This document shows, in pieces, positions 1 through 9,500 of a stretch of DNA of 34,642 bases. Location: positions 1-34,642 of the forward strand of contig LFSK01000053.1 in the NCBI GenBank assembly GCA_001512555.1. Direction: 5' to 3'. A program made the translations under genes and the position numbers. Origin of the DNA: Clostridiaceae bacterium DTU059 (GTDB taxonomy: Bacteria > Bacillota > Clostridia > DSM-8532). The notes beneath the pieces were generated by a model. That model did no database searches. It was not told the DNA's origin and worked only from the letters and a program-made list of their open reading frames with translations. Numbering within the stretch: the first letter of the stretch is position 1; the number at the start of each line of letters is the position of its first letter.

Positions 1-2
1 AC

Positions 3-71
3 TTCCATTTCTACTGGCCAGACTTTTTCAGGCCTGTGGGCATCAAGGTTGACGCTCCAAATTGTATATGA
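3..71 (+). CDS. Possible C-terminal tail of a gene cut by the window edge
   Basis: The third forward frame is open from the window edge and reads FHFYWPDFFRPVGIKVDAP before a TGA at 69-71. The composition (aromatic residues, few rare codons) looks like the end of a real protein, but 22 codons are too few to name a family. The first forward frame is also open, to a TAG near 148-150, and reads less like protein. Treat this as a weak call: it could be non-coding. Confidence 0.25.
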   Translation, partial: FHFYWPDFFRPVGIKVDAPNCI

Positions 72-166
72 TAAGTTATTTCTAACCTGTGGTACGCTCG
101 GCGGGCAGGTTATGCACATATCAACCGTGTCTGTTTCATCTTTTCTTTAGGAGGGCTTTTTTGAAC

Positions 167-1408
167 ATGAGGCCAAGGAAAAGGGCAGCCTTTACGCTCT
201 TGCTGGTGAGCATTTTCATCATGGCTTGCGCAACCACTGCCAGGTGTGAGGAAACCCTGCCAGACAGTACATATCAGGAGACCTATGACGAATTCCAGGT
301 TGATTCCGGTCTTCCGGAGGAAGAGATAGCTGAGCCTGAATACCCCAGAGGAAGGGTAATTGCGGTATTGGATCAAACCCAGGAGGAAACCGAGTTTTCT
401 GGGGGGAACTTCAACACCAGCATTCAGATGCTGGAGGTTCTCATTTTAAACGGCGCCCACACCGGTAAAACAGTTCAGGCACAATATATGCTGAACTACG
501 GCTTCAGCGACAAATATGAATATACGCGCCTGTCCAAGGGAGACGAGGTGCTTCTTTACCTTCAGGAGAATGAGCAGGGTGTTATCGAAATAGCCTATGT
601 GGCAGAGATTGTGAGGGACAAATACCTTCTTTACCTGGTCATCGGATTTATGCTGGCCCTGCTTGCTGTAGGAAGACTCAAAGGATTAAAGGCTATCATT
701 TCCTTGATACTTACTGCGCTGGCCGTTATTTATATACTGATTCCAGCCATACTAAATGGATGGGATCCAGTTAAAATCTCGGTTTTGATGTGTATTTTGA
801 TCATTGCCGTCACCTTGCTGATCATCAGCGGATTCAATAAGAAAACCCTCTCCGCCATTATCGGTACTGCAGGCGGGGTTCTCATCGCAGGGATCATCGC
901 TCTGATTGTGGGATCGGCGGCCAAGCTTACCGGGTTTGGGGATGATGAGTCACAGATGCTCATGTATATACCACAGAACATAACCTTCGATTTCAGAGGT
1001 CTGCTGTTTGCCGGAATCCTTATCGGTACCATGGGAGCTACCATGGACGTGGGGATGTCCATCGCATCGGCGATGCACGAGATTAAGGAGAACAGCCCGA
1101 ATATCAAGACGTCAGCTCTGTTCAAGGCGGGTATGAATGTGGGAAGGGATGCCATGGCCACCATGTCCAACACCTTGATTCTTGCCTATGCCGGCGGCTC
1201 TCTTCACCTGATGCTGCTATTAATGGCCTATGAAACGCCCTTTACGCATATCATAAACTGGGACATGATTGCATCCGAGGTTCTGCGATCCATTGCCGGT
1301 AGTATCGGCATCATCTTTGCCATTCCCATAACTGCTCTGGCTTCGGTGCTGATTGAAAAGTATGAGAAGAAGGATCCCCGCTTTTATGGAAGAAGCTACC
1401 GATACTAA
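167..1408 (+). CDS. YibE/F family multi-pass membrane protein
   Basis: A protein of about 413 residues resembling the YibE/F family of Firmicutes membrane proteins, whose biochemical role is not established. The N-terminus is a signal-like hydrophobic segment (FTLLLVSIFIMAC), followed by an acidic extracytoplasmic region of roughly 120 residues. After about residue 150 a series of hydrophobic helices begins (LLYLVIGFMLALLAVG, IISLILTALAVIYILI, VLMCILIIAVTLLII, GGVLIAGIIALIVG and others). The family-typical stretch GATMDVGMSIASAMHEI and the following KAGMNVGRDAMATMSNTLILAYAG are present. The start at ATG 167 is chosen because AGGAGGG at 149-155 lies 11 bases upstream; TTG 161 is an in-frame alternative, and ATG 89 has no ribosome binding site and adds an unlikely N-terminus. 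It stands alone, about 80 bp before the patatin gene, and could be co-transcribed with it. Confidence 0.85.
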   Translation: MRPRKRAAFTLLLVSIFIMACATTARCEETLPDSTYQETYDEFQVDSGLPEEEIAEPEYPRGRVIAVLDQTQEETEFSGGNFNTSIQMLEVLILNGAHTGKTVQAQYMLNYGFSDKYEYTRLSKGDEVLLYLQENEQGVIEIAYVAEIVRDKYLLYLVIGFMLALLAVGRLKGLKAIISLILTALAVIYILIPAILNGWDPVKISVLMCILIIAVTLLIISGFNKKTLSAIIGTAGGVLIAGIIALIVGSAAKLTGFGDDESQMLMYIPQNITFDFRGLLFAGILIGTMGATMDVGMSIASAMHEIKENSPNIKTSALFKAGMNVGRDAMATMSNTLILAYAGGSLHLMLLLMAYETPFTHIINWDMIASEVLRSIAGSIGIIFAIPITALASVLIEKYEKKDPRFYGRSYRY

Positions 1409-1490
1409 GCCCGGGTTATGCTGCCCGGCATGCATAGAATAGAAGGTTGATCCAAAACCGTGTATTTTGTTTTCGGTGGGAGTGATGGCT

Positions 1491-2693
1491 ATGATCGGCC
1501 TCGCACTTGAGGGTGGGGGAGCCAGGGGTGCTTTCCACATGGGTGTCATAAAGGCCTTTCTTGAGGAAGGCTATGAGATTGGCGGCGTTACAGGTACTTC
1601 TATAGGAGCCCTTAACGGTGCCATTCTGGTTCAGGGATCCTTCGAGGAGGGTTACAGAACCTGGGAGAACCTTACCCCATCCGAGTTGTTTGATATAGAT
1701 GATGAGGAATATCAGCGGCTTGTCAACCGTAGTTTAGATAAAAAAGCCGCCCTTCAGCTTGCTGCCAGGATCAGCAGGATTATCAAAAACAGAGGTGTGG
1801 ATACCAGCAAACTGAAGCAGTTCTTGCAGGGCCTTATCCATGAAGAAAAAATCCGCCAATCACCGATGGATTTTGGTCTGGTCACCATCTCCTTAACCGG
1901 GTTGAAACCCCTGGAGCTTTATAAGGAAGATATTCCAGAAGGGAAGATGATTGACTACCTTATCGCCAGTGCCAACTTTCCAGGGTTTAAGCTCAAGGAG
2001 ATAGAGGATAATTATTATATCGACGGAGGGCTGTATGATAACTGCCCCATCAATCTTCTCGCCCGAAAAGGGTATGAGGAGATTTATGCCATCCGAACGC
2101 TGGGACCAGGGTTTTTTAGGGAAGCTAAGTACCCCGGGGTCAAGGTTACCCACATACTGCCTTCTGAAAATCTGGGCAAGATCTTTGATTTCAGTCAGGA
2201 TCTGATCAGGCGTAATTTGAAAATGGGGTATTATGACGGCTTAAGGATCATCAGGGGGCTCAAGGGCATCAAGTACTGTATCAAGCCTGTGAAGGAAGAA
2301 CTGATACTTCGTGCCCTCTACCGGCTAACCGATCAGCAGGTCAACCATCTTGGCAGGCTTTTTGGACTAGGTCAGGCCGAATCCGGATGTATGCTGACTG
2401 ATAAGATAATGCCTGAAATAGGCAGCACGCTGAGGTTAAAGAAAGAAGCAGATCTACAGGACATCTTTGTAGGTCTGTTGGAACGGTTGGCGGAAGAGCA
2501 GGGGATAAATAAGTATCAAATCTACGAGATGAACGATTTTCTCACAGCCATCAGGGCAGGGAAGATGCCGGAAACGCCAGATGCCTTAAGTATTACCACT
2601 TCCATAAAAAACATAATAATAGAGAGTCTGTCAAGCAGGCACAGACTTTTAAGGGCAGGACAGATTATAGCCGAAAGTATAAAGTCGGTTTAG
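1491..2693 (+). CDS. Patatin-like phospholipase family protein
   Basis: A 400-residue predicted cytoplasmic or membrane-associated lipid acyl hydrolase of the patatin/RssA type. The Ser-Asp dyad is visible: the oxyanion-hole loop EGGGARG at residues 7-13, the nucleophile elbow GTSIG with Ser37, and the DGG motif with Asp178 (YYIDGGLYDN). The patatin domain covers about residues 1-210. The remaining ~190 residues are helical and not recognised as a domain; this C-terminal length is longer than the smallest bacterial patatins. ATG 1491 is preferred because the GGTGGGAG sequence at 1475-1482 sits 8 bases away. ATG 1485 is in frame but too close to that site, and TTG 1467 lacks one. The substrate is unknown. 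It is followed by a hairpin terminator at 2709-2754. Confidence 0.85.
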   Translation: MIGLALEGGGARGAFHMGVIKAFLEEGYEIGGVTGTSIGALNGAILVQGSFEEGYRTWENLTPSELFDIDDEEYQRLVNRSLDKKAALQLAARISRIIKNRGVDTSKLKQFLQGLIHEEKIRQSPMDFGLVTISLTGLKPLELYKEDIPEGKMIDYLIASANFPGFKLKEIEDNYYIDGGLYDNCPINLLARKGYEEIYAIRTLGPGFFREAKYPGVKVTHILPSENLGKIFDFSQDLIRRNLKMGYYDGLRIIRGLKGIKYCIKPVKEELILRALYRLTDQQVNHLGRLFGLGQAESGCMLTDKIMPEIGSTLRLKKEADLQDIFVGLLERLAEEQGINKYQIYEMNDFLTAIRAGKMPETPDALSITTSIKNIIIESLSSRHRLLRAGQIIAESIKSV

Positions 2694-2708
2694 ACTGCAA
2701 TAAAATTA

Positions 2709-2754
2709 GGGACAATAAAAGAAACAGGGGGTTCAAGCCTGTTTTTATTGTCCC
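2709..2754 (+). terminator. Hairpin terminator after the patatin gene
   Basis: GGGACAATAAAA (2709-2720) pairs perfectly with TTTTATTGTCCC (2743-2754), and CAGG (2725-2728) pairs with CCTG (2738-2741) inside it. The inner CAGG/CCTG hairpin is followed directly by TTTTTATT, so the RNA can also act as a classical short stem plus U-tract. It lies 15 bases after the stop codon. Confidence 0.7.
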
Positions 2755-2825
2755 ATCCATCTCCGGCCATTCACGACAGTACATAAGGATATCCAAATCA
2801 CTGGATTGGTTGAGGAGAGTGCAGC

Positions 2826-4127
2826 TTGTTTACCGATATACTGTTCCTTATTATCCTGATATTTGTTAATGCGTTCTTTGCCGCATCTGAAATCGCTCTG
2901 ATTTCCCTAAATGACAGCAAGATAAGGCATATGGCCGAAGGCGGCAATAAAAAGGCTGAATTGCTCCACAAGCTGATAATGGAGCCAAGCCGGTTCCTCG
3001 CCACCATTCAAATTGGGATTACTCTGGCGGGTTTTCTTGCCAGCGCCTTTGCTGCTGAGAAGTTTTCGGGCGGGCTTGTAAGCCTTATCCAAAGTACGGG
3101 TGTTGACATAGATGAAGGTGTTATAAAAACCATTTCCCTTGTTTTGATCACTCTCATCCTGTCCTATTTTACACTGGTCCTGGGAGAACTGGTTCCAAAA
3201 AGGCTGGCCATGAAGAAGACCGAGTCCGTATCCATGTTGGCTGCCCGGCCTCTTACCTTCCTGTCTGCCATCACGTCACCCTTTGTAAAACTTCTTACCC
3301 TGTCCACCAATTTCTTTGTAAGGCTTTTCGGTGTTGACCCCAGCCAGGGTGATGAAGAGGTCACTGAGGAGGAAATCCGCATGATGGTCGATGTGGGTGA
3401 GGAAAAGGGTGCTATTCACGGTACTGAAAGGGAGATGATCATTAATATCTTTGATTTCAACAATAAGACTGCCGATGAGATCATGACGCACCGGACCGAT
3501 ATTGTGGCGCTTCCCGTCAGTGCCGGATATGAAGAGATAATGGAGTTGATCAGGAAGGAAAAATACACAAGATTTCCTGTTTATGAAGAGAGCATGGATA
3601 ATATTGTGGGAATTCTCCATGTAAAGGATTTGCTGAGGTTCCTGGATGGACATGAGCAAAAGGGGGAGTTTGACCTGGAAAAGATAATCCGCCATCCCTT
3701 TTTTGTTCCACAGTCAAAAAAAGCCGATGCCCTGTTCCGGGAACTACAGAAAAACAAGACCCATATGGCCATCATCATTGATGAGTATGGCGGTACTGCC
3801 GGTATTGTAACCATTGAGGATCTGATGGAGGAAATTGTCGGCAATATCCTTGATGAATATGATGAGGACGAACAGGAGATTGAGAAGCTTGATGATGCCA
3901 CTTACATCATCAGCGGACAAGCCAGCCTGGATATGGTCAGTGACCTGTTGGATGCAGAGCTGCCGGTGGATGAATATTTTACGTTAAGCGGATTCGTTAT
4001 CGGCCAGATGGGGAGGATTCCCAGGGATGACGAAAGGCCGGAGATCGAATTCAACGGTGTGCTGTTCAAGGTCATCCAGGTGGAAGAAAAAAGAATTGAA
4101 AAGGTCAAGGTCTGCAGAACGGACTAA
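2826..4127 (+). CDS. CNNM/CorC-type (hemolysin C-like) membrane protein with CBS pair
   Basis: A 433-residue protein of the HlyC/CorC family, related to CNNM divalent-cation transporters, probably in the cytoplasmic membrane and linked to Mg2+ homeostasis or resistance. The domain order is typical: a DUF21 transmembrane domain at about residues 1-190 with hydrophobic segments and LVLGELVPKRLAMKK; a CBS pair at about 205-325 containing IMTHRTDIVALPV and RFPVYEESMDNIVGILHVKDLL; EYGGTAGIVTIEDLMEEIVG at the end of the CBS region; and a C-terminal CorC_HlyC domain at about 340-425. The start is TTG 2826, with GAGGAG at 2812-2817 eight bases upstream; no ATG fits the site. Length matches the family. 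It converges on the minus-strand CBS gene, with a large palindrome between them. Confidence 0.92.
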   Translation: MFTDILFLIILIFVNAFFAASEIALISLNDSKIRHMAEGGNKKAELLHKLIMEPSRFLATIQIGITLAGFLASAFAAEKFSGGLVSLIQSTGVDIDEGVIKTISLVLITLILSYFTLVLGELVPKRLAMKKTESVSMLAARPLTFLSAITSPFVKLLTLSTNFFVRLFGVDPSQGDEEVTEEEIRMMVDVGEEKGAIHGTEREMIINIFDFNNKTADEIMTHRTDIVALPVSAGYEEIMELIRKEKYTRFPVYEESMDNIVGILHVKDLLRFLDGHEQKGEFDLEKIIRHPFFVPQSKKADALFRELQKNKTHMAIIIDEYGGTAGIVTIEDLMEEIVGNILDEYDEDEQEIEKLDDATYIISGQASLDMVSDLLDAELPVDEYFTLSGFVIGQMGRIPRDDERPEIEFNGVLFKVIQVEEKRIEKVKVCRTD

Positions 4128-4151
4128 AACTATCGGTTTATTTAAATAATG

Positions 4152-4211
4152 GGATTTGATGCTCAGGTCATGAGATTTCTCACAGTAAATACCGGCCTGA
4201 ACATCAAATCC
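4152..4211. repeat. 60-bp imperfect palindrome between convergent genes
   Basis: GGATTTGATG (4152-4161) pairs with CATCAAATCC (4202-4211). After one C/A mismatch, TCAGGTC (4163-4169) pairs with GGCCTGA (4194-4200) with one G-U. The 24-base loop contains a small GAGATTTCTC hairpin. It sits between the stop of the CorC-type gene (4127) and the stop of the minus-strand CBS gene (4242). There is no U-tract on either strand, so it is either an unconventional bidirectional terminator or a mobile palindromic repeat. Confidence 0.7.
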
Positions 4212-4241
4212 TTCACACATAGGCGCCGAAAAGTTGAAAAA

Positions 4242-4673
4242 CTACATCATTTCAGGCCTAGAGGGAGAAGAGATATCAGCCAGAGTGGAGGAAATCTCCA
4301 CATCCTGCTTAGCGCTGGTAGCCACATCGCCTAGAGCTACAATACCCACCAGCTGATTGTTTTCCACCACAGGAATCCTTCTGATCTTTTTCTCTGACAT
4401 GATACCGAAGACATCCCTTATCTCGGTCTCAGGGCCAACCGATGTCACTTCGCTGGTCATAACATCCCTCACAGGTGTCTGATGAGGATCCTTTCCATGA
4501 GCAATATTTCTTACAATGATATCTCTGTCGGTAACTATGCCGATGATACCGTTTTCATCACAAACAGGAACAGAACCCACATTGTGCTTCTGCATGAGCT
4601 GTGCCGCCTCCACCACAGTGGAGGCAGGGTTTATATAGGCAACGTTCCTGGTCATGATATCCTTTACTTTCAT
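4242..4673 (-). CDS. CBS domain-pair protein
   Basis: A 143-residue soluble protein consisting almost only of two CBS domains, which as a family bind adenine nucleotides and act as energy or ligand sensors. CBS1 (about residues 1-65) has VKDIMTRNVAYINPASTVVEAAQLM and GIIGIVTDRDIIVR; CBS2 (about 70-128) has VRDVMTSEVTSVGPETEI and NQLVGIVALGDVA. The start is placed at ATG 4673 (MKVKDIM), preceded by the purine-rich AAGGGATGTGGG; an in-frame GTG at 4694 would add seven residues containing that ribosome binding site, so it is rejected. It is monocistronic and converges on the CorC-type gene, which also carries CBS domains; whether they work together is unknown. Confidence 0.9.
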   Translation of the reverse strand: MKVKDIMTRNVAYINPASTVVEAAQLMQKHNVGSVPVCDENGIIGIVTDRDIIVRNIAHGKDPHQTPVRDVMTSEVTSVGPETEIRDVFGIMSEKKIRRIPVVENNQLVGIVALGDVATSAKQDVEISSTLADISSPSRPEMM

Positions 4674-4775
4674 GATCCCACATCCCTTCCGCACAATTAT
4701 TCATTCTCTATTCTTCCCTCATGAAAAATAATAAGTACAGAGAATTATTGGATTTATGACTCTGTCTATGCAGGC

Positions 4776-4802
4776 AAAAGAAAACCAGCATTGGTATGCT
4801 GG
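4776..4802 (-). terminator. Rho-independent terminator of the alpha/beta hydrolase gene
   Basis: On the minus strand CCAGCA-TACCAA-TGCTGG (4785-4802) forms a 6-bp stem with a 6-base loop, followed by TTTTCTTTT. It lies about 70 bases after the stop of the minus-strand hydrolase gene and upstream of the CBS gene, so it separates their transcripts. Confidence 0.75.
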
Positions 4803-4874
4803 AAGAAAAATTCATTGTTAAGGGATTTTGTGGGAAAATTTATCGCAAGGAGGGATCCTTTCATTTGATCAATA

Positions 4875-6245
4875 TCAGGATCCCAATACCCAGGAGACTA
4901 TGTCCTCAATCACTTGATCGTCAACCTTTCCCGGGATGTTGTATTCCTGAGGATCTGGTGTGCCTTCCCCATGAATCATCAAATGGTTCAGCCCTTTATA
5001 GGATTTGAAAGTGACATCACTCTTCTGCCCAAGGGAGTCCTTCCATAGTTCAAATTCCTCCATGGTGACCTGGTAGTCCCTTTCGCCCTGCAGGACGAGC
5101 AAGGGTTTTTCGATGGCCTTTGCCGCCTCTGCCGGATTGTAATCCATAAGATCCAGCCAGTAGGAGGCCGGGGTACCGAACAACTGCTCGGGAGGGGTAT
5201 CTGAACCGGGTTCAAGGGCTTTTATGTTATCCCTCATGGCCTTATAGGCTTCCAGCATCTGATTCTCCTGGTCGGTTGCGGTTCCATCCAAATCGTTGAG
5301 ATACTCGATCTGTTTTACCATCAAATCCTCCAGGGGTGAAACAGGACCGGCCATAATGATATAACCAGCCGCACTGGGCGTTAATTCGGCTATCCGGGGG
5401 ATCAGCATGCCTCCAAGGCTGTGTCCGAGAATATAGATATTCTCCTGATCAATACTGTTGTTATCCTTTAAAAACTCGGCTGCCAGAACCGCATCTTCCA
5501 CCGTCTCATCGTATACTGTGATGTCGGTCAGGGCGGACATCTTCTGTTGGTGGGCATATGTTCTTTTGTCGTAGCGAAGGGTGGCAATTCCCTTTTGGGC
5601 AAGATCCAGGGCAATGTCCCTGAAGGGTTTATTCGGTCCTACTGTTTCATCCCTGTCGTTTGGCCCTGAACCATGAACCAGAACAATGGCCGGGAACGGA
5701 CCATCACCTGCAGGCTTGGTCAGGGTTCCGGGAAGCTCCCAGCCGCTTTTGCCAAAGGTTATTTCTGTTTCTGTAATGCCTTCAGGGGTTTCAGCCGGTG
5801 TGGCACCGTCCGGGTCGGGGGCAAAATTGAGCCCGGCCACCAGTTTTTCTGCATTAAAAACCACGTTGATATATAGCTTAGCCTTCTCAAAGGAGGTTTT
5901 AACCGAGATTATGTCATATTCCTGATACTGAGACGCCAGCGTTCCCGTAATTTCAGAGAATTCGCCATAGACGCTTATGAGAGGGTTCCATATTTGGTCC
6001 TTTATAAACTTCCCGTCGCTTATTACGGCTTTCATTTCCGGTGAGAAGGGATAGTACGAGACCACTTTGTCAAACTCTCCGGCTGCCATATCGGAAACCA
6101 AGCTCACCGCCATATCTTCTATGCTCATTTCATCCTGCCCGGGTGATACCGGTGCGGGTGTTGTTGTTTCCTCAGGGGCTTTCCCACCGCCACAGCCTGT
6201 CAGAATAAGCAGGACTGCCAGGATACTAACCAAATATCTTTTCAT
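4875..6245 (-). CDS. Alpha/beta hydrolase lipoprotein with N-terminal DUF3887-like domain
   Basis: A 456-residue exported lipoprotein. The signal peptide MKRYLVSILAVLLILTGCGG has a lipobox ending at Cys18, then a Thr/Pro/Glu linker. Residues about 40-142 resemble DUF3887 (MAAGEFDKVVSYYPFSPEM). Residues about 158-456 form an alpha/beta hydrolase of the dienelactone hydrolase or peptidase-S9-like type: the oxyanion region VLVHGSGPNDRDE, the nucleophile GHSLGG with Ser276, an Asp in LQGERDYQVTMEEF and the His in GLNHLMI. This full triad suggests an active esterase or peptidase on the outer face of the membrane; the substrate is not evident. The start ATG 6245 has GGAGGAC about eight bases upstream. 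It is transcribed alone, with a promoter at 6389-6418 and a terminator at 4776-4802. Confidence 0.88.
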   Translation of the reverse strand: MKRYLVSILAVLLILTGCGGGKAPEETTTPAPVSPGQDEMSIEDMAVSLVSDMAAGEFDKVVSYYPFSPEMKAVISDGKFIKDQIWNPLISVYGEFSEITGTLASQYQEYDIISVKTSFEKAKLYINVVFNAEKLVAGLNFAPDPDGATPAETPEGITETEITFGKSGWELPGTLTKPAGDGPFPAIVLVHGSGPNDRDETVGPNKPFRDIALDLAQKGIATLRYDKRTYAHQQKMSALTDITVYDETVEDAVLAAEFLKDNNSIDQENIYILGHSLGGMLIPRIAELTPSAAGYIIMAGPVSPLEDLMVKQIEYLNDLDGTATDQENQMLEAYKAMRDNIKALEPGSDTPPEQLFGTPASYWLDLMDYNPAEAAKAIEKPLLVLQGERDYQVTMEEFELWKDSLGQKSDVTFKSYKGLNHLMIHGEGTPDPQEYNIPGKVDDQVIEDIVSWVLGS

Positions 6246-6388
6246 TCATCGTCCTCCATTTATATGATACCAATTGCAACTTACATCCCAGACCCAGAAC
6301 GACATTGCAAGTCCGGTGAAGCTGGGCGTGAAAGTCTCAGCATGGTCGCTTCCCTCCCGGAAATGGCACAAATAAAGATCCCATGGTT

Positions 6389-6418
6389 ATTATAAAGCAT
6401 TGCCGGTTTGGTATACAA
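6389..6418 (-). promoter_or_regulatory. Predicted sigma-A promoter for the alpha/beta hydrolase gene
   Basis: Read on the minus strand: TTGTAT (6418-6413), an 18-bp spacer, then a perfect TATAAT (6394-6389). It is about 140 bases upstream of the hydrolase start codon. The rest of the 309-bp gap between the divergent hydrolase and addB genes shows no other feature I can support; an addB promoter is expected near 6480-6530, but no clear -35/-10 pair is seen. Confidence 0.5.
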
Positions 6419-6554
6419 CCCAGGCTGAACAGCTTTAGGCGATTTCATTATAGCTGGTGCCGGGTGTCTTATCTTGCCTTCATTTTTGATGTATGAAATA
6501 ATGGTGTAAGAGCCGAACCGCGGGTTTGGAATGTTCTTTTGACAGGGGTTAACT

Positions 6555-9500
6555 ATGAGTCTTAGACTGATCTATGGTCGGGCTGGAAGCGGGAAAACCC
6601 GATTCTGCCTTGAAGAGATTAAAAACAGGATTAATCAAAACTCCGGAAACCAATTGGTTTTCCTTGTGCCGGAACAGTTTAGCTTTCAAGCGGAGAGGGA
6701 TCTGATTTCCATCCTAGAGGCAGGAGGCATTATAAAAACCGAGGTTCTGAGCTTCCGCCGCATGGCCTTCAGAATCTTCAATCAATTGGGTGGCATCACC
6801 TATCCCCATATTCATCCTGCTGGAAAGTGCATGTTGATCTACCGCATCCTTGACAGGATGGGGGACAGATTTAAAGTCTTCTCGAAAGCCTATGAACGGG
6901 AGGGTTTTGTCAATACTGTGACCACCCTCATAACCGAGTTCAAGCGCTATAATGTAACTCCCGAGCACCTTAAAGAGGCCAGTGAACAGCTGGGGACGGA
7001 TCATCCCCTGACAGAGAAGCTCTTCGAACTCCACCTTATCTATGAAGAGTTCGAAAAAGCCCTATCTCTTCGTTATAGAGACTCGGACGACGATCTTACC
7101 CTTGCTGCACGCAAGCTTGAAGCCTCCTCCCTGTATAGCGGATCCGAGATATGGATCGATGGATTTGCCAGCTTCACATCGCAGGAGTATCTGCTGATCG
7201 AATCCCTGCTGAAAAAGGCCAGGAGGGTTAATATCAGTCTTTGTACCGACAGTATCGAGGTTGGTAAAAACGATGACGAACTTGATGTTTTCCGCAAGGT
7301 TAAACATGCCTGCCGCAAGCTTTACAAAATGGCGAAAGACAATAACATTGCCATAGAAGAGGCAGTCAACCTGAACCACGAACCACTGCCACGCTTCAGA
7401 TCAAGCCCCGAACTGGCTCATCTGGAAAAGAACCTGAATGCATGGCCATATCAGGTTTATGGGCAAAAGACCAGGGATATCTTTATCTTTTCCTCAGCAA
7501 ATCTCTTTTCAGAGGTGGAGGCTGCTGCAAGGGATATTCTCCGGCTCTGCCGTGATGAGGGGATGAGGTACAGGGATATTGCAGTGATTACCAGAGATCT
7601 TGAGGGGTACTCGGATATCGTGGAGGTTGTGTTTAAAGAATATGAGATCCCATATTTCATAGACCGTAAGGTGGATATTTCCAACCATCCCCTGGTACGG
7701 CTTGTCCTTGCCATGATGGATATTTTTATTGATAACTGGTCCTATGAGGCTGTATTCCGGTATTTGAAGACGGGACTGACAGGTATCCCTCAGAATATGA
7801 TAGATACCCTCGAAAATTATGTTCTTGCCTGTGGTATCAGAGGAAGCCGCTGGACCAGTGATGAAGACTGGCGGATGTCTCCCGGAATGGTTCAGGACGA
7901 AAAATCCCTTGAGGCTTACAGCGAGCATCTCAAAACCATCAATTACATACGTAAAAAAGTGATAGTGCCGCTGATGGAATTCAGGAAAAAGACCCTGGGG
8001 CGGAACAAGGCCTCTGATTTCTGTGCCGCCTTATATGATTTCCTCTGCGGGTTGGATGTGCCTAAGGCCATTGAGACAAGCATTGAGGACTTCAAAAAGA
8101 AGGGCGATTTGTACAGAGCCGACCAATACTCGCAGGTCTGGAACATCCTGATGGAGGTATTCGACCAGATTGTGGAGGTCATGGGGGATGAGACCTTCGG
8201 GCTTGAGCGGTTCAGTAAGATCTTGAGGATCGGACTTGGCGAATACAGGATAGGATTGGTTCCTCCATCCCTTGATCAGGTCATAGTAGGGAGCGCGGAG
8301 CGGTTCAGAAGCCATGAGATTAAGGCCATGATCCTGTTGGGAGCCAATGACGGCGTTTTCCCGTCCACAGCCATATCGGAGGGTGTTCTTTCGGATCAGG
8401 ACAGAGCCGCTCTTACCAATATCGGTCTTGAGCTTGCCAGTGATACAAGAACACAGGCCTTCGACGAGCAGTTTTTAGTCTACCGTGCCCTTACAACTGC
8501 CGAAAAATACATGAGGATCAGCTGGGCTATTGGTGACCAGGAAGGCAGAACCCTGAGGCCTTCCACGCTGGTTTCCCGGCTTAAAAAGCTTTTCCCTGCG
8601 ATCAGCCAGGGAAGCGATATCATACCTTCAGACTCCCTTGAAGAAGAGATGAGCCTGATAACCGGAAAGAATCCAACCTTCAGACATATGGTATCAGCCC
8701 TACGGAAACAAATGGACGGCGAAAGGGTTCAGCCACTCTGGAAAAGGGTATATGGCTGGTACGCCTCAAGAGGCGAATGGAAGCAAAGATGTGAATCGGC
8801 TCTTGAATCCATGAGCTACAGAAATATGGCACAACAGGTGAGTCATGAAAATGTTCGCTCTTTATACGGTTATCCGGCGGTATACAGTGTATCCAGGCTG
8901 GAGAAATATACATCCTGTCCCTTCTCCTTTTACGTTCAGTATGGATTGGGTGCAAAGGAAAGAAAGGTCTATCGCCTTAGCCCACCGGATATAGGTACTT
9001 TCATGCATGCCGTCATCGAGCGGTTTTCAAGGCTCATTGAGAGGCAGCATCTGTCCTGGAGGGAGATAAGCCGTGAACAATGCCAGGATATGGTCTCAAA
9101 GATTGTTGATGATATGCTGAGCAGAATGAAGGGCTCGGGAATGGCGGCATCCAAAAGATATATCATCCTCGCAGCAAGACTAAAGCGTGTTGTTGAAAGG
9201 GCGGTCTGGGTAATTGCAGAGCATATACGCCTGGGCGATTTCAACCCGGTGGATTATGAGGTTGGCTTTGGTGAGGGGGAGAAATATCCGTCCATTGTTC
9301 TGGAACTGAAGTCAGGCGAAAAGATATACCTGCAGGGAAGGATTGACAGGGTGGATGAACTTGAGACGCCGGAAGGAAAATACCTGAGAATCATTGATTA
9401 CAAATCAGGGTTCAAGGATTTCAGGCTTTCTGATGTTTACTACGGTCTACAGATTCAGTTGATTACCTATCTCAATGCCCTTTGGGAGTCCGGCGAAAGG

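Noticed and set aside
4149-4334. Short plus-strand open frame running from the palindrome into the CBS gene
   Set aside because: It overlaps the inverted repeat and the antisense of a conserved gene, and has no ribosome binding site or domain.
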